From assembly GCA_001986395.2 (NCBI GenBank), contig MQVO02000015.1, forward strand, positions 62,001 through 126,000: a stretch of 64,000 nucleotides of DNA, read 5' to 3'. Below are positions 57,571 through 64,000 of the stretch, one piece after another. The stretch's first letter is position 1. Every line of letters begins with the position of its first letter. A model generated the notes under the pieces. It saw nothing but the letters and a program-made list of their open reading frames with translations. It did not search any database and was not told where the DNA came from. Origin of the DNA: Irpex lacteus (lineage: Eukaryota; Basidiomycota; Agaricomycetes; Polyporales; Irpicaceae). The position numbers were made by a program, and so were the translations under genes.

Positions 57571-59238
57571 TTACGGTCATTCCCTCCGCATAGCTCTCTC
57601 GATTCTCTTCTGAACGAGAGCGCGTTTGCTGATTCGGGATACGAGCTTTCAACAACTAAAATGCTGGTTTACTTGTGTCTACGGGAAGTGTCCATAAAGT
57701 GTGAGTCCTGCTATGTATACGTCATATTTGATCAGTACCTTCACCGATCCCGAGGAGTTCGCATGCAAACATTGAACGACACAGAGCCAACAATGCCTCG
57801 ACCTTTACATGAACTTAGAACTCGCGAATGAGTATCATGCTCCGGCATGAACCGACCTCAGAGACGTTAGAAAGAGTAAGGTCCTATTTATACTCCCGAG
57901 TTCATTTAAGCTCACAATCGTTCTTCGACATACGCCCTTGGTTAATTATTGGAGCATTTCTCATCCAGTGCTTCGTTCGGTGAGCTGCCAAGGCAAGACT
58001 CTCACCATTATTGTGGGGACCTAGTACACAGGTACCAGCAGCTCTGCCGTTTCACCAGCAGTGAACATAGGACCACTGACCCTAAGATACTGACACAATA
58101 GTGAATGGAATATTGTCCTGGATGTGCATGGTTGAGTTCACGTGCGTGATGTGTGGTTTATATGCATGGTATCCACTGAAGTACTTACGTATTTGGGCAA
58201 TACCGAGAGTGTGGCCTTGAAGTCGGTCATAGTACTAGGTCCGCCGGCCTCCTCAGAATAGCTACATCTGTGAGTACAAGTACCCGTACCTCGGATGGAC
58301 GAGCTCGGGTTTTGAGACTTTACGACCTTATAAGACTTACCAAACCCCTTCACAGCGGCTGCCAGTTGGCATTTATAAAAGTCTTATCTCTCGGGCAGCT
58401 GACCTCACGTTCTGACCCGGGCCATCATCTACTAATCGGAGAGCCTGAGTAACTAAGCTGGGATCAAAGTCAAGGCCTGCCAGTGGGCGACACGGCTCTG
58501 TGCTTATGTATATATACCTACCAATATCAAGTGGTGAACTTGGTGGCTATGCTGAAGGAGCTTGGCTGGCAACATGTTTCAAAAAGGTCAAGCCGTAGGT
58601 ATATGCGCACGGAGTACACAAGCATCCGGCATACGCTTCAACCATCTTCAACCATCACACCTATAGCCAAAAACGTGCCAAGCTATAGATCGTTTCTAGA
58701 GAACCGTGACTTGCTATATTAGAGGCCCGGAACTTAACAATTGTAATAAGTACATGTTCAAGCTACATAGGAGGATGGCTGCAGATCCCAATGGCGATAG
58801 ATGGCCACTAGGACTTGTATCAGCCTATGAGTATGGCACAGTGCAATTTCTAGAGGCCCGGGGATTCTCTCACTGCATTATGTTGTGTTTCCCGGGCGTT
58901 GAAACGGCCGGTATCCCCGACTTCTTTCTTATTTTGTGTCCACGCTTCTTGGCCCACTGTAGTCATCTTAATTAGTCATTCTACTTTCGATCGTTAACCT
59001 AAAGATAACCCATTGATAACATAGTGACAACCTGTGTATGGTGATGACATCTATTTTAATACTATTCATAAATACCCTGCAAATCCGTAGATAAAATGCA
59101 AGCCTTCATTCAAGTACAGTCCCTCCCCCAGTCGGTCAGATCCTGCGACGTACAATAGGTTTACGATCTCGGGCTGCCACGGTTTCCAATTTCTCTACTT
59201 ACTCCTTGCCGTAGTTACATAGAGGGATCGATTGGGTT
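57571..59238. other. Repeat-rich spacer, no gene supported
   Basis: Only short overlapping open frames. A TAGAGGCCCGG string occurs twice (58721 and 58851 region) and a CTTCAACCAT unit is tandemly doubled near 58638; neither explains the region. Confidence 0.4.
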
Positions 59239-59306
59239 GATGGTGTTTGGTTTTATTTGTAAAAGGTATCACATCAAGTCAATCTCGATTCTCAGATGTG
59301 ATCGTA
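59239..59306 (+). repeat. Decayed third copy of the element terminus
   Basis: TTGATGGTG, then TTTTATTTGTAAAAG, ATCAAGT and TGATCG follow the order of the element's left terminus 140 bp downstream, in the same direction, with many substitutions. It looks like an older terminus, perhaps from an earlier insertion or a solo end. Confidence 0.5.
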
Positions 59307-59378
59307 CTTATCTGCAGTCACACGGTAATGAATGCAACGAATGCAAACTGTAGCAGACAACGCCGCGGCTTGGTGCGG

Positions 59379-59454
59379 TTGACGGTGATTGACTTTACTT
59401 GTAGAAGCGCATATCAAGTTGATCTAAGGGCCTGATCGGCGGCAGTTTCTGAAC
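59379..59454 (+). repeat. Left terminal inverted repeat
   Basis: Aligned without gaps to the reverse complement of 60059-60134; by eye three of 76 positions differ (all transitions). Contains GTAGAAGCGCATATCAAG and CTGATCGGCGGCAGTTTC. Confidence 0.85.
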
Positions 59455-60058
59455 CTGTTTTTCGAAAAATCGCCCGCCAAATCAAAAAATCGAGTTTTGC
59501 GCGAGAAATCAGCGCTTATGTGACTCACTGCGACGATGTGTGACAGGATGTGACCCAGATTACGGTCATGATGCGTACCACCAAATATGGACACGCCAGG
59601 CGCCCGGAGTCAAGAGGGTGGGCTCGCACAGGTGTTTTTGGGGATATGATACTATATGGGCTATAAGATGCATTTAACACAATACTGAAGATTAAATAAA
59701 AATTATGGGAGCAAACGGATGGAAATCGATGAGATACGCACTCCATGTATTAAACATAGGGCGTCTAATAAGTTCTCTTCACAAAATGCTAGTGTTCGGC
59801 ATAATATTGCTACGGTAGGACTATCGACAATTCTCTAAGTGTGATGGAACCTACCGAAGCTATTTTTAATGTTCGAACAGCTCGCCCTTCGTTAACAGAG
59901 AGCGATTACAGCATTTATCTTGTAAGCGCCACAAATGCGCTTTTGACTCAATTTGGAGTGCGCATCAAGCTTATCATGAAGCGTGATGAAGATTGATTGA
60001 CTTCCCTTTATAGACGTCACGGTGTTACGTTGGCGCTGGTTTTAGAAACTGAAATCGC

Positions 60059-60134
60059 GTTCAGAAACTGCCGCCGATCAGACCCTTAGATCAACTTGAT
60101 ATGCGCTTCTACAAGTGAAGTCAATCATCGTCAA
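60059..60134 (-). repeat. Right terminal inverted repeat
   Basis: Inverted partner of 59379-59454, about 73 of 76 bases matching. Confidence 0.85.
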
Positions 60135-60350
60135 CACAACGCCGGCACATTAGCGCGCTTTTCTTTACACGTATAGTACTTAAGCACTAATAGCACATTT
60201 CAGAAGTACTCCTGTAGCTTTCATCCCCACATCTTCAAGTTCTTCTCTTCGTTTGAAGACTCCGCAATACCCTGCTTTCGTTGATTTCAGACATGCTCAG
60301 TCGATAAGGTGCCAGAAACCTCGCTCGAATGATCGGCTGACTACGCGATT

Positions 60351-61316
60351 ATGCCATTAAGCGTTCAAATGCACGGTCCGGTAATGGTCTGGATCCGAAG
60401 GAGACTGCCCGTTCATATCTTTGGCATAGGCTGTCTTCCTCAAGCCTATCCCTTCATACACCTCATCTACCTCCAATACCGCGACACCATACAGACTATC
60501 TGCAATGGCTGTCGAGAAGCGGCGCTTCCACATCCTCCCCAATCCTCTTCCCTTTTTGACAATCTCAAGAACGAAGTATCATATCGGTGTCACAAGGCTC
60601 TATATTTTGCGTCCTTGACATTATGGTTGGGCCTGATCGTTGCAAATCGACTATACCGTTTCTAACTTCGTTTGCTCTTATAGTGCTGGCGCATCTGTCA
60701 TACAGATCTCTACAACGACCGCGCCGAAGCTCTTCGGATGTATGACAATCATGACGTCTATCAACGCAACCTGTCACTCCGTCGTTGTCTCTCGGTTTAT
60801 GAGGCTCATGAGATCGGACAGCGGGAGCCCAATGGTATGTCAGTTCCTCGAGATCTGCGAAGAAGCAGGCTCATGTGTATGAGTTAGTATCATTGGAGTG
60901 TCGACGATATCTACTTGGCGGCCGTTATTGTCGCAATTCCTGAAGCATTCACACTGGGGTACGTGCATGCTGCTTACTGTATGTACCTGAACTGACTGAC
61001 GTTTTGCTATAGATGTATTGTATCAACCGGTATATGCATTGCCATGTATCTCGCTCAACCTGGAGCGCCTCAGTTGCAACTAACACCTAACAGCGACGGA
61101 CTAGCCTCTATCAACACTTCTGGCACACAACCGCCGGAAAATCCGTCCATCAACACGCTCGCCTTGGTTTCCTTACCGCGATGGGCTATGACACTTGTTG
61201 CATGCTTGTTTGTACTTACTGTGATTCAATTTGGTAGTGTTTTGTATATCCTAAAGCAGCTTTGTCGGACTGGGATTGAGTCAGAGAAGAATAAAGATTG
61301 TAAGAATGACGTATAA
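60351..61316 (+). CDS. Small multi-pass membrane protein, family not recognised
   Basis: Four exons: 60351-60625, 60684-60834, 60888-60958 and 61013-61316; 266 residues. The introns are 58, 53 and 54 nt, with a CTAAC branch site before the first acceptor and CTGAC before the third. Hydrophobic segments are seen around ALYFASLTLCAGASVIQIS, DIYLAAVIVAIPEAFTLGCI with VSTGICIAMYLA, and WAMTLVACLFVLTVIQFG with SVLYILKQL. A Pro/Asn/Thr-rich loop separates the last two, and the short C-tail is Lys/Glu-rich. No signal peptide is obvious and no family was recognised. The start 60351 lies about 200 bp past the TIR element, so its promoter overlaps the element's right end. The last two junctions are firmer than the first. 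Confidence 0.6.
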
Positions 61317-63219
61317 ATAGAAATGCTTGTAACCGATCGCATCTTTCTTTCGCATTCCGTACTATTTTGTTCAGAATTTTGTACTGCTCAATGATGGAAG
61401 AGTATTAACAAATAGTACATATTGGACGGTCTTCAAAGCAGATGCAAAGCGCGCGAGTCAATATAGCAGCGGGGCTTCTGATGCAAACGTCGCGAGTAGT
61501 CCGTGTGCGACTGCCTGAAGTGGAAATGCATGTACCCAGAACAGTGGTAAGCATTTGGGCGCGTAAAGCTTATCAAACTGTAATCGAATTTGCCAAGCAT
61601 TATCATAATCACGACCCGGTTTGTACCGGTTCGTCCAACATCCATCGTCACGAGCCTCTATCGCCTGCAACGGTAGTACTAGTGTGCACTCATCCAACGA
61701 CGCTAGCAGGCTACGCCGAGCAACAGCATCTACCCTCAATAGTGTCGGCTCGTCCAGGTGGAGGTGACGACGTCGACAATGACGGGAGTGTGCTGTACCA
61801 CATCGCGTATCGTCAGGTGTAAGCCAGTGGTATTAGTGCGTCTAGACCTTGGACCTATCTATCATTTTGAGCTGACTGGAATCACTTGCTATTGAGAAGT
61901 TCGAACCAGGGTCGATTCGTGTCGGGTTTGTGTTGGCGGCGGCGAAAATTCTTATGGTCACTGACGGCGATGTGCGTTCTCTCCGATCTCCGAGTTTCTG
62001 GTTGAACTTCCGCTTTGTCACTCACAAAATCTTGTCAGATCGTAATGACACCCTTCCCTCAACTGTATTTAGCTGCTGTTGTGCTCCATGCTCTCCATCT
62101 GTCCAATTCTCGACGCGGCCTCTTCTGCCATAAATAACCTCTTAACAAGCGACCGTTCTCAGCACGATCAAGGCCAAAATCTCTGCCTTCTGCTTCCTCC
62201 ACCACGCTTCATCTGCGATTCCCGAAATCTTCATATATCTATATGCCCTGTTCACGCTGCAATACCACGGCCGTAGGCGATTCATGATGCTAAATAGCCC
62301 TCAAGCCCAATCTCCATCATTACAGCTGTGCAAACACAATAGTTGGTCAAACTTGCATGGAAATAACGACGGATGGATGGTACGCGAATGGTTGCAATCA
62401 CTCGTTCGATAAGGACGACGCGAGCGTGAGGGGGACAGCACGATTACCCGCGCACCGCAGGCGAGGCGGAGGAATAGACTAGGATTAGAGCAAGTATGAA
62501 GTATCGGAGCGCGAGGTGAGTCGCATGAAGTGTACTTTAATCTGGGGAATGGTCATTCTTAACAGCTGTTGTGGAAGTACAGGTCGATTGACGTATTCTC
62601 AGACTCAGACGTCAACGCGACTTTTATTCTCCCTGACCCTGACTCCTCCATACACGTTTCCCCTCTAAGGCATAATGTGTGTAAATCATTGTGCCGATGC
62701 GTTCAAAAACCAGAGCGCGGTGCTAGCGTTTTCTGCGAGATTCAGTCTACCTGAGCGCTCAGCGCTCACAGGCCGTTGCTGCGCTATGAGCTTTAAGCAA
62801 CTAAATCGGAGGGTGCCTTAGTCGGTACGGGCTGTACACTGCATACATGTAGGCACGTTGTTGTGTCTAGTTCATTATGCTTCTTACTTATATCACCCTA
62901 GCCCGTCGTTTTACCTCTCCTTCGACGGCATAACCTTCAGTCTCAAGAACCAGGTTTGGCGGACAAGTACTATTACGTCTAAGGCCATATGGCGGGCTAC
63001 TATTGTCATGCATTGTACTATGAAGGTATGCTAGTGCGATGCTCCTGTTACCTGTTCTCCCTCGTATGTAACATATGCCCCACAGACTCGTCGTTTTTAT
63101 TGAACTATCCTGTTCAGGCGAAAGTCTTCCACTCTCAGTTAACGTGTATGTGAACGTGAACATGCTTGCGTCTTGCCTCTCATATGCCCCTCAAGCCGAC
63201 CAAGCTGTCCTTCCTCTAC
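61317..63219. other. Gene-poor spacer, nothing supported
   Basis: Overlapping open frames up to 126 codons (61442-61822 plus, 61739-61458 minus) without domains or splice partners. No RNA gene or repeat pair was recognised. Confidence 0.4.
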
Positions 63220-64000
63220 ACTTCCAACGCCACTGCGCCGCCATCGAATGAAGGGCCAGAGAAGAGGTTGAGGACTGGAATGCTGCAAAGATATCGACGT
63301 CAGATGGGAGGCCGGTGCAAAGAGGTGTGCTTTCACACAAAAGGCGTTCTCGGGCTCTCTCTTTTAACAAGAGTTTATTATCGACTTCCACGGGCGCGTA
63401 TTCCCGTTATCCACACGTGTTTAGGCTCCGTTCTCACCGCGCCTTACTTCATCCCTTATCGCTTGGCCCTGATGATGTTACGTCTCTCTTCTGGCATCTC
63501 CGTCTCCAGAAGCACAAGTGGCGTGTTATGTGGAAGTTGAACTGCCAGTATTCCGTACTCATCGCATGCCCCGTGTTCAGTAAGCTTTATTCGCAGCTAT
63601 TCATATACCCATTCTGATGCATGAATCATCAGATACCCTGGTCCATAATTGCGAAGAGCTGTGCGAGCCAACAGATCAAATATTCAGTCTTCCGCGTACT
63701 GTGCACAGCCTAACGCATGGATACTTCATTTCCGCCCTATTGTCGACGGAGGCGTTGTATTTGGCAAGCATACCTGTGTTCCGAAGCCGACCCGCTGCAC
63801 TCGAATGGTATGTGACCACACAATTATGTTAGGCAAATTAATATGTGCACAGGAACGGATGCCCATTCACAGCCGTTCTCCCCTGTGCTACTTAATCGTT
63901 GTCACTTGAGAAGGTGCATCGCCATAGTGCGTACATATCTAAATCCCACTCTCCCTGCCTTTTTTCCTCGCTCCCCCTTCAGTCTGGTGCATAGCCTCAG
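63220..64000 (+). repeat. Degenerate direct repeat, copy 2, cut by the window end
   Basis: Same-orientation partner of 56740-57570, about 6.4 kb apart. The match is still visible at the last bases (GTGCATAGCCTCAG against TATGCACAGCCTAGAG), so the copy runs past the window. Confidence 0.6.

Larger units (their letters stand above)
59379..60134. mobile_element. Non-autonomous TIR element, MITE-like
   Basis: About 0.76 kb bounded by 76-bp terminal inverted repeats. The interior has no open frame for a transposase and is A/T-rich with AAAAATCG strings near 59465-59490. Weaker inverted similarity continues outward to about 59361 and 60150. No target-site duplication could be assigned, so the superfamily is undetermined. 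The near-identity of the ends suggests recent mobilisation or gene conversion. Confidence 0.75.

Noticed and set aside
56740..64000. The two direct repeats as LTRs of one retrotransposon
   Set aside because: No gag or pol coding, primer-binding site or polypurine tract is visible between them, the copies are strongly diverged, and the interval holds an unrelated gene and a TIR element.
1..64000. CRISPR arrays, rRNA genes or a biosynthetic gene cluster
   Set aside because: No regularly spaced repeats, no rRNA-like sequence, and no backbone synthase (PKS, NRPS, terpene) was seen; the gene set is eukaryotic and mixed in function.

Overview
This window looks like nuclear DNA of a mushroom-forming fungus (Basidiomycota, Agaricomycetes). 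Genes are densely packed and cut by many 36-70 nt GT-AG introns, often with CTAAC/CTGAC-like branch sites. The gene families are typical of that class: DUF6535, F-box/LRR-like families, DOMON-cytochrome b561, a BTB protein with a broken-up fold, and a LIM-C1-RhoGAP. Exon junctions below were placed by hand from splice signals, reading frame and expected family sequence. Where I give a full exon list, the exon lengths sum to a multiple of three.

Layout. 0-5 kb: 3' end of a homocysteine S-methyltransferase, a divergent F-box-like gene, and a GH18 chitinase that is intact except for one in-frame TGA. 5.9-10 kb: a long DUF6535 membrane protein. 10.4-12.3 kb: a secreted DOMON-b561 redox membrane protein. 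15-21.5 kb: a 14-exon gene for a protein of about 1903 residues that I cannot assign to a family. It is beta-rich, then coiled coil, then Ala/Lys-rich amphipathic helices, and is the least explained gene here. 22.2-24.1 kb: a PSR1-type HAD/FCP1 phosphatase. 25.8-28 kb: an unassigned, probably nuclear protein with a SAP-like N-terminus.

29-55 kb: four members of one F-box/LRR-like family (29.2, 34.5, 51.1 and 53.6 kb), the last two in tandem. Among them lie a vacuolar/secreted RNase T2, a LIM-LIM-C1-RhoGAP regulator, a BTB protein, a Yap-type bZIP factor and the mitochondrial inner-membrane protein Mdm31.

55.4-64 kb is gene-poor and repeat-rich. It holds a 0.7 kb element with 76-bp terminal inverted repeats (about 73/76 identical), a decayed third copy of that terminus, a degenerate 0.8 kb direct repeat (56.7 and 63.2 kb, the second running off the window), and one small multi-exon membrane protein gene 0.2 kb from the element.

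The genes do not form an obvious biosynthetic cluster. Housekeeping signalling and morphology genes (RhoGAP, Mdm31, PSR1, bZIP) alternate with fast-evolving families (F-box, DUF6535, BTB, secreted hydrolases). No tRNA, rRNA or CRISPR array was seen.
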